Positions 1-8,823 are shown, counted from the stretch's first letter. The stretch: 64,000 nucleotides of DNA from an uncultured Clostridia bacterium (GCA_944382905.1 CALWNU010000002.1:25611-89610); one strand, 5' to 3'. Notes: generated from the letters alone by a model not told the origin. Program-made: numbers and translations.

Positions 1-890
1 GGATACAGCCCTTTGTTGTCCTTACCTTCGCTTTCGCCAAACAGCTGTTTGAGCCATTCGTTCATCATGGCAAAGGCCGGATCGTAAGTAATAAACATTT
101 CCACGCTCTTGCCCTTGCGGTACAAGATATTGCGCAGCGCAGCGTATTTGTAACACTCGTTTTGGAACAGATCCGGATTGGCATATGCTTCCCGCGCTGC
201 CGCCGCGCCGTCCATCAGCGCCTGGATATCAATACCGGCCACTGCAATGGGCAAAAGGCCAACCGCAGTCAGCACCGAAAACCGGCCGCCTACGTCGTCC
301 GGCACTACAAACGTCTCATATCCTTCCCGGTCAGACAATTCTTTCAAAGTACCTTTCGCCCGATCGGTGGTAGCATAAATGCGTTTTTTCGCCCCGTCTT
401 TGCCGTATTTCTTCTCCAACAGCTCTCGGAAAATCCGAAATGCCAACGCCGGCTCGGTCGTGGTCCCGGACTTGGAAATGATATTGACCGAAAGATCCCG
501 CCCTTCGCAGATGGAAATCACTTCGGAAAGGTAGGTAGGGTTCAGCGAATTTCCCACAAAATAAATATCCGGCGTGTCCTTTTTCTTATTATTATACAGC
601 GGAGACCGCAGCTGTTCAATGACGGCACGGGCGCCGAGATACGACCCGCCAATCCCGATTACCACCAGCACTTCGCTGTCCTTTTGGATTTGTTTGGCCG
701 CTTTCTGGATCCGCGCGAACTCGTCCCGGTCATAATTGACCGGCAGATCCATCCAGCCCAAAAAATCATTGCCCAATCCCGTTTTTTCATGCAACGTCGT
801 ATGAGCAGCTTTTACTTGTGGGACCATCGCCTCCCACTCATGGTCGCCGACAACGCCATGCAGGTATCCTGTATTACATTTGATCACCAT
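1..890 (-). CDS. pgi: Glucose-6-phosphate isomerase, C-terminus beyond window
   Basis: Interconverts glucose 6-phosphate and fructose 6-phosphate in the cytoplasm (glycolysis/gluconeogenesis). The reverse-complement frame is open from the ATG at 890 to the window edge, about 296 codons, and the last third is missing. The N-terminal half carries the PGI SIS core: [14 protein letters not shown], then the phosphate-binding [13 protein letters not shown] and [13 protein letters not shown], which is a family signature. An AGGAGG lies at 902-907, 11 bases before the ATG, and a consensus promoter lies just upstream. It is monocistronic at its 5' side, since the upstream carboxypeptidase gene ends with its own terminator. 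Confidence 0.95.
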   Translation of the reverse strand, partial: MVIKCNTGYLHGVVGDHEWEAMVPQVKAAHTTLHEKTGLGNDFLGWMDLPVNYDRDEFARIQKAAKQIQKDSEVLVVIGIGGSYLGARAVIEQLRSPLYNNKKKDTPDIYFVGNSLNPTYLSEVISICEGRDLSVNIISKSGTTTEPALAFRIFRELLEKKYGKDGAKKRIYATTDRAKGTLKELSDREGYETFVVPDDVGGRFSVLTAVGLLPIAVAGIDIQALMDGAAAAREAYANPDLFQNECYKYAALRNILYRKGKSVEMFITYDPAFAMMNEWLKQLFGESEGKDNKGLY

Positions 891-921
891 TTCCTCAACG
901 TCCTCCTAATGATATAGATTT

Positions 922-950
922 ATTTTACTCTAATTATGCTTTTATTGCAA
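922..950 (-). promoter_or_regulatory. Sigma-A promoter of pgi
   Basis: On the minus strand a -35 TTGCAA (945-950) and a -10 TAAAAT (922-927) are separated by 17 bases, about 20 bases upstream of the pgi ribosome binding site, in an AT-rich pocket. Confidence 0.6.
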
Positions 951-996
951 GAACCTTATGACAAGTTTCCAAAAAAACTTCGCTGCGCTTTTGGGG

Positions 997-1026
997 CAAA
1001 AAAAAGGCCGGATTCCCATCCGGCCC
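997..1026 (-). terminator. Terminator of the D,D-carboxypeptidase gene
   Basis: GGCCGGAT (1006-1013) pairs with ATCCGGCC (1018-1025), and on the minus strand the hairpin is followed by a run of eight T, just past the stop codon of the carboxypeptidase. Confidence 0.85.
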
Positions 1027-1037
1027 GGCTGCACGTA

Positions 1038-2219
1038 TCAAAACGCCTGCGTTTTTCCGATCAATGCGCCAAACATAATTTCCAGCCCTTTTGCAAAATC
1101 CATCCGCGCCACGGCAGTTTTCGCGCAAACGGGATATTCGCCCAATACCGTTTCCCCTTTAGAAAGGATCACCTTGCCCAGCATCTGGCCTTCCTCTACC
1201 GGCGCTTCCACATCCTCCGCCAATTCCACCGTCTGCGTCAGACTCCCTTCCTCTCCCCGCTTCATTACCAACGACGGCGGGATCTCATAGGAAAGTTCCA
1301 CCTGCCGGTTCACCCCATGCAGCACCGGCACCGGCGTCAGCTGATCGTCCAGCGCCGGCGGCTGGACCGTGATATAATTGGCAAACCCGTAGTCTAACAA
1401 GGTCCGGCAGCTGGCAAACCGCTGGCTGCTGGTGGCGGAACCCAGGCTCACGGCAATCAGCGACAGGCCGTCGCGCTCCGCCGATGCGGAAAGACAGCTG
1501 CCAGCCCCGTCGGTGGTCCCGGTCTTCAGCCCGGTAGTGCCTTTGTAAAAGCGCACCAGCTTGTTGGTGTTGACCAGCTGGGTCGTCCCATCCCGCAGGC
1601 TATCCATCCAAACGGTGGTGTATTTGGTCACGTCGGGGTAATTTAGCAGCGCCGCCGACATCAAAGCGATGTCCCGGGCGGTGGAATAATGCTCCTGGGC
1701 ATCCAAGCCGGTGGCATTGGCAAAATGGGTGTTTTCCATCCCCAGCGCCTTTGCTTTTTCATTCATCATGCTGACAAACGCGTCTTCGCTGCCGGCCACC
1801 GCCTCCGCCAGTACCACCGCCGCATCGTTGGCGGAACTGATGAAAGTCGCTCGCAGCAATTCGTCCACCGTCATCTCTTCACCCGGCTCCAGCCAGATCT
1901 GGGATCCGCCCATGGACGCGGCGTGTTCGGAACAGCTGAGTTTTGTGTCATAACCGAATTTCCCTTGCTCCATGGCCTCAAAGGTCAACAGCAGCGTCAT
2001 GATTTTCGTAATGGACGCCGGCGGCATGGTCTGGTCGGCGTTGCTCTCATACAGCACCTGCCCGGTGCTCTGCTCGATCAAAATGGCGGATTGGCATTCC
2101 AGCTGCAGTCCTGCCGGATCCGCGCCGTCTGCCGGGGTCTCCTGCGCCATCGCAGGGCAAACCGCAATCCAGAACGCAAACAAGCAGGCCGCCAGTTTGG
2201 GCAATATGCGAACGGTCAT
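1038..2219 (-). CDS. D-alanyl-D-alanine carboxypeptidase, secreted (DacF/DacA family, S11)
   Basis: Low-molecular-weight penicillin-binding protein that removes the terminal D-Ala of peptidoglycan pentapeptides outside the membrane. The 393 residues start with a signal peptide (about 1-25, ending AMA). The three serine-transferase motifs are present and ordered: SxxK at S69-K72 (SITK), SxN at S129-N131 (SAN) and KTG at 232-234 (LKTGTT). The C-terminal 100 residues form the beta-rich domain of the S11 family, and a final amphipathic stretch may anchor it to the membrane. It is close to Bacillus DacF/DacB in organisation, but which paralogue it is cannot be decided here. Confidence 0.93.
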   Translation of the reverse strand: MTVRILPKLAACLFAFWIAVCPAMAQETPADGADPAGLQLECQSAILIEQSTGQVLYESNADQTMPPASITKIMTLLLTFEAMEQGKFGYDTKLSCSEHAASMGGSQIWLEPGEEMTVDELLRATFISSANDAAVVLAEAVAGSEDAFVSMMNEKAKALGMENTHFANATGLDAQEHYSTARDIALMSAALLNYPDVTKYTTVWMDSLRDGTTQLVNTNKLVRFYKGTTGLKTGTTDGAGSCLSASAERDGLSLIAVSLGSATSSQRFASCRTLLDYGFANYITVQPPALDDQLTPVPVLHGVNRQVELSYEIPPSLVMKRGEEGSLTQTVELAEDVEAPVEEGQMLGKVILSKGETVLGEYPVCAKTAVARMDFAKGLEIMFGALIGKTQAF

Positions 2220-2442
2220 TTTTTGCCACCTCCACAGGTATCTCTGCTAACAGTCTATGTCTTTCTTTTTTCCAACATGTCTGCAAACGTGGCAAAATTT
2301 TCTGATTTGTGTGTTTTTCCAGCGTTTCCAAATCTTTTTCCCGCCCGCCGGCGGCTTTTGCGGGCCATTCTGCGAATACTAATCGGGAACTGTTTGAGCA
2401 GTTCGCGCAAAAACCCATACCATGGACAGGCGGTGCGAAACC

Positions 2443-3075
2443 ATGAAACGAATCGCATGTCTGGCGGCGGCGCTTGTCTGCCTTTGGCAGATTTCAGCCG
2501 CAGCCGCCGACGGGCAGATGGACTATCTGCCCATCGAAAACCGGATACAGGACGAATGGACGCAATACGTCTACAGTTACCCGCAGATCACCCGGGGAGA
2601 AAGCAAAGTGACCGAACAGCGATTAAACGGATTTTTGCGGGAATACAGCCAGAGTACCGCGCTGCAAGCGCGGCTCACCGCAAAAAAAGAATCCCGCCGG
2701 CTGCTGGGGAAAACCACGTTTGAGGTCATGCGCAACGACGCTTCCTATTTCAGCGTGGTCTTCACCTCTCAATTAGACGGGCGCCAATGGCAAAAAGGGT
2801 TTGTCTTTTTGCCGCAAAACGGCTCCCAACTGCGGCTGGAAGATCTGTTCGTCACACCGGAATTTTCCGCTGTCCTATCGCAGGCCACTGCCGCATGGCG
2901 GCAATCCAACGCAGTTGCGGACGGGTTTCCTTCCGTACAGGATTTTTACCTGACCGCCGACTGCCTGATTTTATTGTTTTCGCCTCCCGATGGCGGCGAT
3001 ACCCTTTCCTGCTCAATCCCCTTGGATCAGATTGCCTCGTCTTTGCGGGAAGATCTGATTGCGCCTGTATCCTAA
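2443..3075 (+). CDS. Small secreted protein of unknown function
   Basis: About 210 residues with a signal peptide (MKRIACLAAALVCLW...AAAA) and a mature part that alternates beta strands and charged helices. The pattern, including an FVFLPQNGSQLRLEDLF stretch and a C-terminal region ending in a putative helix, resembles DUF3298/RsiV-like extracellular domains, but no motif makes the match certain. I chose the internal ATG that begins the signal peptide; an ATG 21 bases upstream is also in frame and neither has a good ribosome binding site. It is transcribed divergently from the D,D-carboxypeptidase gene and ends in a shared terminator with mtaB. Confidence 0.7.
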   Translation: MKRIACLAAALVCLWQISAAAADGQMDYLPIENRIQDEWTQYVYSYPQITRGESKVTEQRLNGFLREYSQSTALQARLTAKKESRRLLGKTTFEVMRNDASYFSVVFTSQLDGRQWQKGFVFLPQNGSQLRLEDLFVTPEFSAVLSQATAAWRQSNAVADGFPSVQDFYLTADCLILLFSPPDGGDTLSCSIPLDQIASSLREDLIAPVS

Positions 3076-3082
3076 TCCTCCC

Positions 3083-3119
3083 AAAAAAAACAGCCGGGAA
3101 TTCCCGGCTGTTTTTTTAT
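3083..3119. terminator. Bidirectional terminator between convergent genes
   Basis: CAGCCGGGAA/TTCCCGGCTG is a perfect palindromic stem (3091-3110) flanked by an A-run on the left and a T-run on the right, so it can stop both the small secreted-protein gene and mtaB. Confidence 0.88.
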
Positions 3120-3131
3120 CCTTTATTTTGT

Positions 3132-4427
3132 TTAAAGCGGGAGCAATTCCCCCAGGCAAAGGTCGTTAAGCGCCGCCGTAATCCGCACCCGCCGGATCTG
3201 CCCGCGGATTTCCTCTTGGGTGTCCACGCACACAGGCGTATAGTTGGGCGTATACCCTTCCACTCCGTAGGGCGTTTGGGTGGTTTCAAACAGCACTTCT
3301 TCTTCCCGGCCCACCTGGGATTGCAAAAACGCGCGCCGGGTTTCGTCCGTCACCGCAATCAGCCTGGCGCTGCGGTCTTCCTTGACCGATTGTGGCACCT
3401 GGTCCGGCATGGACGCCGCCCGGGTCCCCGGCCGGACCGAATAGGCAAAGACATGCGCTTTTGCCAGGCCCACTGTTTGGGCAAAGGCTGCAGACTGGCG
3501 AAAATCCTCTTCCGTCTCCCCTGGGAATCCCACCATGATATCCGTAGTAATCGACGGGTTGGGGAAAGCTGCCCGGATATCCTGCACAATTTGCAGATAT
3601 TCTGCGCTGGTATAATGGCGGTTCATGGCTTTGAGCGTCCGGTCGCATCCGCTTTGCAGCGACAGATGAAACTGGGGACAGAATTTGTGCAAAGCGGCCA
3701 GCCTGTTCAAATCGTCTGCGGTCAACAGTTCCGGTTCCAGCGATCCCAGCCGGATCCGCCGGATCCCCTCCACCGCTGCGGCAGCTTCCACCGCGTCAAT
3801 CAGCCGCAGGCCCAAATCCTTCCCATAGCAGGGCAGGTTGATCCCCACCAGGACCACCTCCTGGTACCCCTGTCTGGCGAGCTGCTCCAATTCCGCCACC
3901 AGATCCGCTACCGGCTTGGAACGCACCGGCCCGCGGGCATAGGGGATAATGCAGTAAGCACAGTACCGGTCGCAGCCGTCCTGAATTTTCACAAAGGCTC
4001 GGGTCCGCTCCAAAAAGCGGCTGGCGGTCATGGCCTCGAACCCCTCCTCTTTGCGGTGCGGGAGAATCTGCACGATTCTCTGCCGGTCCTTCCAATATTC
4101 CTGCAGCAGGTCCAGCAGCCCGCCCCGGTTGGTGGAACCGGTAACAATATCCGCCTCCTCCAAAGCGGCGGCCTGCTGCGGGAATGCCTGCGGATAACAG
4201 CCGGTGAGCACCATCACCGCGCCGGGATTCTGCCGTTTGAGCCGGCGCAGCATCTGCTTGGTCTTCCGGTCGCCGGAGGCAGTAACCGTACAGGAATTCA
4301 CGACACACACCTCTGCCGGCTCCCCTTCGGCGGCAATTTCCATCCCGGCCTGCTGGAATTTTTCCATCAAGACCTGCGTTTCATACTGATTTACTTTGCA
4401 TCCCAATGTCACAAAAATCGCTTTCAT
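3132..4427 (-). CDS. mtaB: tRNA t6A37 methylthiotransferase MtaB
   Basis: Radical-SAM enzyme that converts N6-threonylcarbamoyladenosine-37 of ANN-decoding tRNAs to ms2t6A. The product is 431 residues. It begins with the UPF0004 domain (LGCKVNQYETQ, NSCTVTASGDRKTKQMLRR, with cluster cysteines), followed by the radical-SAM core with CxxxCxxC (CDRYCAYC, then IIPYARGP) and a short C-terminal TRAM-like region. VNSCTV plus the CKVNQYE signature separates MtaB from MiaB and RimO. The start ATG at 4427 was preferred over one 15 bases upstream because a GGAGGAGG sits at the right spacing. Confidence 0.95.
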   Translation of the reverse strand: MKAIFVTLGCKVNQYETQVLMEKFQQAGMEIAAEGEPAEVCVVNSCTVTASGDRKTKQMLRRLKRQNPGAVMVLTGCYPQAFPQQAAALEEADIVTGSTNRGGLLDLLQEYWKDRQRIVQILPHRKEEGFEAMTASRFLERTRAFVKIQDGCDRYCAYCIIPYARGPVRSKPVADLVAELEQLARQGYQEVVLVGINLPCYGKDLGLRLIDAVEAAAAVEGIRRIRLGSLEPELLTADDLNRLAALHKFCPQFHLSLQSGCDRTLKAMNRHYTSAEYLQIVQDIRAAFPNPSITTDIMVGFPGETEEDFRQSAAFAQTVGLAKAHVFAYSVRPGTRAASMPDQVPQSVKEDRSARLIAVTDETRRAFLQSQVGREEEVLFETTQTPYGVEGYTPNYTPVCVDTQEEIRGQIRRVRITAALNDLCLGELLPL

Positions 4428-4463
4428 GATTTCCTCCTCCACCCAAAACGGTGGAAAACTTTT

Positions 4464-4492
4464 ATTCTATTTCTACAAAAACAATGAGTAAA
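4464..4492 (-). promoter_or_regulatory. Promoter of mtaB
   Basis: Minus-strand -35 TTTACT (4487-4492) and -10 TAGAAT (4464-4469), 17-base spacer, in an AT-rich region immediately upstream of mtaB. Confidence 0.5.
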
Positions 4493-4582
4493 TTTTAAAC
4501 AAAAACAACAAAGAAAAGTCCATCTGAATTTGTTTTATTCTCCAATATTATAATAAAAAACGAAAAAAAATACAATTGCGCA

Positions 4583-4611
4583 TTGACAAAAAGGCTTAAA
4601 TTGTATATGGT
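4583..4611 (+). promoter_or_regulatory. Promoter of the HPr-like gene
   Basis: A perfect -35 TTGACA (4583-4588) and -10 TATGGT (4606-4611) with a 17-base spacer, about 40 bases before the ribosome binding site AAAGGAGG. Confidence 0.65.
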
Positions 4612-4664
4612 GGTAATTGATAAGAAAGAAATGACAGAAAGGTATGAAAAGGAGGCTATTTCTT

Positions 4665-4895
4665 ATGACAACAAAAACAATTTCTCTGAACACGATTGTT
4701 GACGTAAAAGAATTCGTCAACATTGTCGCTCGTTATGATTTTGAAGTGGATCTGGTTTCCGGCAGATATCATATTGACGGAAAATCGATCATGGGCATTT
4801 TTAGCCTGGATCTTTCCAAACCCATCAAGATGGAGATTCATTCTGACGATTGCGCCGCTTTCCTCAAGGAAATTCAGCGTTTCGTTGTTGAATAA
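4665..4895 (+). CDS. HPr-like protein lacking the active-site histidine
   Basis: 76 residues. The middle (GKSIMGIFSLDLSKPI) matches the Ser46 regulatory loop of HPr (KSIMGVMSLG), and the overall beta-alpha-beta layout fits HPr. However, the stretch that should hold the phosphorylated His15 (GLHARPA) reads LNTIVDVKEFVNIV and contains no histidine. It cannot therefore pass phosphate to PTS sugars in the usual way. In Bacillus, Crh likewise keeps Ser46 and lacks His15 and acts with CcpA; a comparable regulatory role here is an inference. It is a single-gene unit with its own promoter and terminator. The start is set by AAAGGAGG and ATG at 4665. A true HPr is encoded near 43.8 kb. Confidence 0.8.
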   Translation: MTTKTISLNTIVDVKEFVNIVARYDFEVDLVSGRYHIDGKSIMGIFSLDLSKPIKMEIHSDDCAAFLKEIQRFVVE

Positions 4896-4914
4896 TTTCC
4901 AACAGGACCAACCA

Positions 4915-4945
4915 AACGCCCCAGCCTACCGGCTGGGGCGTTTTT
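4915..4945 (+). terminator. Terminator of the HPr-like gene
   Basis: AACGCCCCAGCC pairs with GGCTGGGGCGTT across a TACC loop, followed by five T. Confidence 0.9.
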
Positions 4946-4974
4946 CCATTTGGGTTGGACACAATGGAGAAAAC

Positions 4975-5009
4975 AAAAAAGGCTGCGGACAATCTCCGGC
5001 AGCCTTTTT
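4975..5009 (-). terminator. Terminator of the rplJ-rplL operon
   Basis: A stem of GGCTGC-GGA and TCC-GGCAGCC (4981-5004) with a T-run on the minus strand lies 14 bases after the rplL stop. It shows that the ribosomal block ends here, with no rpoB downstream. Confidence 0.85.
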
Positions 5010-5022
5010 CTTGTGCAGCAGC

Positions 5023-5400
5023 TTATTTCAGCTCTACTTTTGCGCCAGCCTCTTCCAGCTTGGTCTTGATTTCTTCCGCTTCCGCCTTGGAAACGCCCTC
5101 TTTCAGGGTCTTCGGCGCGTTGTCGACAACTTCTTTCGCTTCTTTCAGGCCCAGACCGGTGATCTCTTTGACCAGTTTGATTACGCCCATCTTAGAAGCG
5201 CCAGCTTCCGCCAGAACAACATCAAATTCGGTTTTCTCCTCCGCAGCAGGAGCAGCACCTGCAGCCGGGCCGGCAACCATTACGGGAGCAGCGGCGGAAA
5301 CACCGAATTCCTCTTCAATCGCTTTGACCAGATCCGCCAGTTCCAGGACGGTCAGGGTCTTGATCTCTTCTACAAATTTTACAATTTTCTCAGAAGCCAT
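5023..5400 (-). CDS. rplL: 50S ribosomal protein L7/L12
   Basis: Stalk protein of the large subunit, where dimers bind L10 and recruit translation factors. It is 125 residues, the usual length. The N-terminal dimerisation helix (residues 1-35) is followed by an Ala/Pro-rich hinge (about 40-55) and the conserved C-terminal factor-binding domain (KTEFDVVL...[27 protein letters not shown]). It lies 50 bases after rplJ in a two-gene operon, with a good AGGAGG. Confidence 0.98.
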   Translation of the reverse strand: MASEKIVKFVEEIKTLTVLELADLVKAIEEEFGVSAAAPVMVAGPAAGAAPAAEEKTEFDVVLAEAGASKMGVIKLVKEITGLGLKEAKEVVDNAPKTLKEGVSKAEAEEIKTKLEEAGAKVELK

Positions 5401-5450
5401 TGTAGCTACCTCCTATAAGCTTATTGTTTCATCTTGCGGTGCAAACGCCA

Positions 5451-5963
5451 CTAGGCGCTCTCTTTTTCGTTTTCTTTCTCAACGATGGCATTAAGCGCAA
5501 CAGCCAAACCTCTGATATTGCCATTGAGCACGCTGAGCAGCTGGACCAGCAGTTGCTCTTTGGAAGGCAGCTTCGCCAATTCCGTCACACCGGCAACATC
5601 CAGCACTTTTCCTTCTACAAAACCAGCTTTCACCGCAAACGTGCTCTTAGAATCGTCCGCGAATTTCACCAGGATTTTGGCGGCAGCAACTGGGTCTTCA
5701 TGGCTGACTGCAAAAGCGGTGGTATCTTCCAGCACCGAAGCGATTTCGCCGTATTCCGTTCCCTCCAGCGCGCGGCGCAGCAGGGTATTTTTAACAACCG
5801 CATAATCCACGCCAGCTTCTCTGAGCTCACGGCGCAGTTTCGTGTCGTCCGCAACGCTAATGCCTCTGTAATTGACCAAAACGCCAGCTACAGCGCCATC
5901 CAGCTTTTGCTTGAGCTGAGCGACAACCTCTTGTTTTGCTTGTAAAGTTTTCTCGCTAGGCAA
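5451..5963 (-). CDS. rplJ: 50S ribosomal protein L10
   Basis: Anchors L7/L12 dimers to the stalk base. It has 170 residues, with the family N-terminus (MPSEKTLQAKQEVVAQLKQKL then VLVNYRGISVADDTKLRRELREAGVDY, ending VVKNTLLRRAL) and a C-terminal helix that receives L7/L12. A structured leader and its own promoter precede it, which fits L10-mediated autogenous control. Confidence 0.98.
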   Translation of the reverse strand: MPSEKTLQAKQEVVAQLKQKLDGAVAGVLVNYRGISVADDTKLRRELREAGVDYAVVKNTLLRRALEGTEYGEIASVLEDTTAFAVSHEDPVAAAKILVKFADDSKSTFAVKAGFVEGKVLDVAGVTELAKLPSKEQLLVQLLSVLNGNIRGLAVALNAIVEKENEKESA

Positions 5964-5984
5964 GTCTATTCACCTCCTGAAAAT

Positions 5985-6125
5985 ATCAATCCATAGCAAA
6001 AGGGCTCTTTCCAATGCCTTGGAAAGAGCCCATGAAATCCATTTCATTCTGGCTACGTTTCCTCGGCAGGCAGGGAAAACTCCCTTTTATGCATCAGCAC
6101 CTGCTGTCTTTGGAATCGGACAGCT
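5985..6125 (-). promoter_or_regulatory. Putative L10 leader of rplJ-rplL
   Basis: The untranslated leader between promoter and rplJ carries a perfect hairpin, GGGCTCTTTCC/GGAAAGAGCCC (6004-6031), followed on the minus strand by TTTT, just before the rplJ ribosome binding site. Firmicute rplJL operons commonly have an L10-binding leader at this place. The position and the terminator-like hairpin support it; the kink-turn binding site was not traced by hand. Confidence 0.6.
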
Positions 6126-6130
6126 TATAT

Positions 6131-6159
6131 AGTATATTGGATTTTTCCCCTTTTGTCAA
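6131..6159 (-). promoter_or_regulatory. Promoter of rplJ-rplL
   Basis: A perfect -35 TTGACA (6154-6159) and -10 TATACT (6131-6136), with a 17-base spacer, lie between rplA and rplJ on the minus strand. rplJL therefore has its own promoter. Confidence 0.8.
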
Positions 6160-6210
6160 GGCCTTTCCCACCTGGGGAACCAGTCTTTCCAAAAGATGGC
6201 GAGCCGTCTG

Positions 6211-6912
6211 TTAGACGGTGGGAACAAACCGGCCGGGGTTGATCTTGATGCCAGGGCCCATGGTGGGGGTAACCACACAAGAGCGGACATACTGGCCTTT
6301 CGCCGCGGCGGGTTTCGCCTTCACAATAGCATTCATCAGCGTATCGAAGTTTTCCTGCAACTTCTGCGCGCCGAAAGAAGCCTTGCCAATGGGGCAGTGG
6401 ATGATATTGGTTTTGTCCAAACGGTATTCGATTTTACCGGCTTTCGCCTCGGTGACCGCTTTGGCAACGTCGGGGGTAACGGTACCCGCTTTGGGGTTCG
6501 GCATCAAGCCTCTCGGCCCCAGGATTTTACCCAAACGGCCAACCACGCCCATCATGTCCGGCGTCGCGATAACAACGTCAAAATCCATCCAGCCTTCGCC
6601 TTGGATCTTCTGCATCATATCTTCCGCGCCTACATATTCTGCGCCCGCGTCTTTCGCCAGCTGGACATTGTCCCCTTTGCAGAATACCAGTACACGGACG
6701 GATTTACCCGTTCCGTTGGGCAGAACCACCGCGCCGCGGACCTGCTGGTCAGCATGGCGGGAGTCTACACCCAGTCTCACATGTACTTCCACAGTCTCGT
6801 CAAACTTGGCGGTTGCGGTTTTGACACACAGGTCCATCGCTTCCTCCACGTCGTACAGTTTGCTTCTGTCAACAAGTTTGGAGCTGTCGTTATATTTTTT
6901 ACCGTGTTTCAT
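6211..6912 (-). CDS. rplA: 50S ribosomal protein L1
   Basis: Forms the L1 stalk at the E site. It has 233 residues, with the two-domain L1 fold signatures [20 protein letters not shown] near the N-terminus, the [18 protein letters not shown] loop and C-terminal [10 protein letters not shown]. It follows rplK by 57 bases in the secE-nusG-rplK-rplA order typical of bacteria. Confidence 0.98.
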   Translation of the reverse strand: MKHGKKYNDSSKLVDRSKLYDVEEAMDLCVKTATAKFDETVEVHVRLGVDSRHADQQVRGAVVLPNGTGKSVRVLVFCKGDNVQLAKDAGAEYVGAEDMMQKIQGEGWMDFDVVIATPDMMGVVGRLGKILGPRGLMPNPKAGTVTPDVAKAVTEAKAGKIEYRLDKTNIIHCPIGKASFGAQKLQENFDTLMNAIVKAKPAAAKGQYVRSCVVTPTMGPGIKINPGRFVPTV

Positions 6913-6969
6913 ACTCGTTCTCCTCCCTTATGAGTGGTAATAAACGGAATTTTCCTCCCACCCGGGAGC

Positions 6970-7395
6970 TTAGTCTACAACCTCGACGCCCATGCTGCGC
7001 GCAGTACCAGCGATCATGCTCATAGCTGCTTCCACATTGGCGGCATTCAGGTCAGGCATCTTCTGTTCCGCGATTTTTCTTACCTGCTCTTTGGTGATTT
7101 TGGCTACCTTCGTCTTATTCGGCACACCAGAACCGCTTTCGATACCGCAGGCCTTTTTGATCAGGATCGCAGCTGGCGGAGTCTTGGTTACGAACGAGAA
7201 CGAACGGTCCGCGTACACGGTGATCACCACAGGGATTACCATACCGATGTCGTTTTTGGTCCGCTCATTGAATTCCTTCGTAAAGGACATGATGTTGACG
7301 CCATGCTGACCGAGTGCCGGACCAACAGGCGGCGCCGGCGTTGCTTTTCCGGCAGGTATCTGCAGCTTGATAAAGCCGACTACCTTTTGAGCCAT
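6970..7395 (-). CDS. rplK: 50S ribosomal protein L11
   Basis: Binds 23S rRNA at the GTPase-associated centre. The start ATG at 7395 ([30 protein letters not shown]...) was chosen over one 15 bases upstream because GGAGG is correctly spaced and homologues begin with MAxKV. It is 141 residues, the standard length. The PAGKA...[14 protein letters not shown] signature and the C-terminal RNA-binding domain ([12 protein letters not shown]) are present. Confidence 0.98.
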   Translation of the reverse strand: MAQKVVGFIKLQIPAGKATPAPPVGPALGQHGVNIMSFTKEFNERTKNDIGMVIPVVITVYADRSFSFVTKTPPAAILIKKACGIESGSGVPNKTKVAKITKEQVRKIAEQKMPDLNAANVEAAMSMIAGTARSMGVEVVD

Positions 7396-7537
7396 AATTT
7401 GCACCTCCATAGTTTATGTGGTTCATGGCGGAACGGAACTCTTTCCGTCCCTCCCACAGGCATGGCCGGACAACCGTCCGGAACACACCCAAACGCAGCG
7501 GATCCCGCTGCAAAAACCGGCATTTCTGCCGATTCCC

Positions 7538-8068
7538 TCAAAAAGAAGAATCATCCAGCTGGACCTGGTCCAGCTCCAGTTCCACCGGCGTTTCCCGGCC
7601 AAACATGGAAACGACAACCTTTACTTTGTTCTTTTCCACATCCAGCTCTTTCACGATACCGGCGAACCCTTCCATCGGCCCGTCGGTGATCCGGATGGTA
7701 TCGCCAACGGCGTAGTTGATCTCGACCTGGCGTTTCTCCACGCCCAATGCCGCCACTTCCTTTTCCGTCAGCGGGATCGGCTTGGACGAGGGGCCCACGA
7801 AACCGGTACATCCGCGGGTGTTGCGGACCACATACCAGGATTCGTCGGTCATAATCATTTTGATCAGTACATAGCCGGGGAATATTTTGCGTTCGACTTC
7901 GCGCTTTTTGTTGTCTTTGATTTCGGTCACTGTCTCGGTGGGGACTTTCACTTCCTGAATCAGCTCCTGCATCCCACGGTTCTCGACAGCTTTTTCGATG
8001 TTGGTCGCTACCTTGTTTTCGTATCCAGAATAGGTGTGGACCACATACCATTTTGCCTCTTCAGACAT
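7538..8068 (-). CDS. nusG: Transcription termination/antitermination factor NusG
   Basis: Binds the RNA polymerase clamp and links transcription with Rho and ribosomes. It has 176 residues with an N-terminal NGN domain (WYVVHTYSGYENKVATNIEK, FPGYVLIKM) and a C-terminal KOW domain (GDTIRITDGPMEGFAGIVKELD). It lies between secE and rplK, its normal neighbours. Confidence 0.98.
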   Translation of the reverse strand: MSEEAKWYVVHTYSGYENKVATNIEKAVENRGMQELIQEVKVPTETVTEIKDNKKREVERKIFPGYVLIKMIMTDESWYVVRNTRGCTGFVGPSSKPIPLTEKEVAALGVEKRQVEINYAVGDTIRITDGPMEGFAGIVKELDVEKNKVKVVVSMFGRETPVELELDQVQLDDSSF

Positions 8069-8119
8069 TTTTCATCCCTCCACGCAAGGTTATGCACCAG
8101 TTGCAGGCATCTGCGGGTG

Positions 8120-8362
8120 TCAACCTGCGCTGCTGAGAAGCAGATTCACCAAACTGGACAGCGCCCCATCCAAAATCCAGATAAATACGCCGACGATCAA
8201 ACAGCAGGCCAATACCACTGCGGAATTGTTGATAATCTGCTTTTTCGAAGGCCACACAACCTTCTTGATCTCGCCGCGCATATCCTTGAAACCTTTGACG
8301 AATCGATGGGCGGTACGTTTCAGAAAGCCTTCTTTTTTGTCTTTGTTTGCCTTTTCAGCCAT
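8120..8362 (-). CDS. secE: Preprotein translocase subunit SecE
   Basis: Small membrane subunit of SecYEG. It has 80 residues: a basic cytoplasmic amphipathic part containing the conserved KKVVWPSKKQ signature, then a single transmembrane segment (about 47-68). It lies between rpmG and nusG. Confidence 0.96.
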   Translation of the reverse strand: MAEKANKDKKEGFLKRTAHRFVKGFKDMRGEIKKVVWPSKKQIINNSAVVLACCLIVGVFIWILDGALSSLVNLLLSSAG

Positions 8363-8389
8363 TACAGAAAACCCCTGCCTTTCTCGTCC

Positions 8390-8539
8390 TTATTTCGCCT
8401 CGCGGTGGAGCGTGTGTTTCCGGCAGAATTTGCAGTATTTGTTCATTTCCAGTCTGTCCGGATCGTTTTTCTTGTTCTTCATGGTGTTGTAGTTGCGCTG
8501 TTTGCACTCCGTGCAAGCCAATGTAATCTTTACTCTCAT
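8390..8539 (-). CDS. rpmG: 50S ribosomal protein L33
   Basis: Only 49 codons. The frame from ATG at 8539 reads [19 protein letters not shown] and ends with [16 protein letters not shown]. The two CxxC pairs (CTEC, CKFC) show the zinc-binding form of L33. It is the first gene of the rpmG-secE-nusG-rplK-rplA unit, and the ribosome binding site is GGAGG. Confidence 0.96.
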   Translation of the reverse strand: MRVKITLACTECKQRNYNTMKNKKNDPDRLEMNKYCKFCRKHTLHREAK

Positions 8540-8641
8540 TTCGGCACCTCCTGATTCACAGAATTGTTTGCCTCCCTCTTGGGCAAGGAAACGCTTTGAA
8601 AAATGAACACAAAAAAATAAACCCTTTTTAGAGGTAGTACA

Positions 8642-8670
8642 ATTCTATCACGGGATCCTGTCCGCGTCAA
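8642..8670 (-). promoter_or_regulatory. Promoter of the rpmG-secE-nusG-rplKA operon
   Basis: Minus-strand -35 TTGACG (8665-8670) and -10 TAGAAT (8642-8647) with a 17-base spacer, about 100 bases before rpmG. The stretch from 8540 to 8904, between the divergent rpmG and ddl genes, holds only this promoter, the ddl promoter and their leaders. Confidence 0.7.
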
Positions 8671-8793
8671 CTGTTTTTTGGGCTGAAAACGCGAAAAAAC
8701 AAAATTTTTCCTGGCTGCGGCACATAAAACCCGCTTTTCCCCGATAAGTTTATGACAGACCGCCCTTGTGTTGTCTCAGCGGCCGGGGAAAGG

Positions 8794-8823
8794 TTGATTT
8801 TCCCTCCTGCGCTGTGGTACAAT
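8794..8823 (+). promoter_or_regulatory. Promoter of the ddl-murI operon
   Basis: -35 TTGATT (8794-8799) and -10 TACAAT (8818-8823), 18-base spacer, with TG two bases before the -10 element. The ddl start follows after an 80-base leader. Confidence 0.55.
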
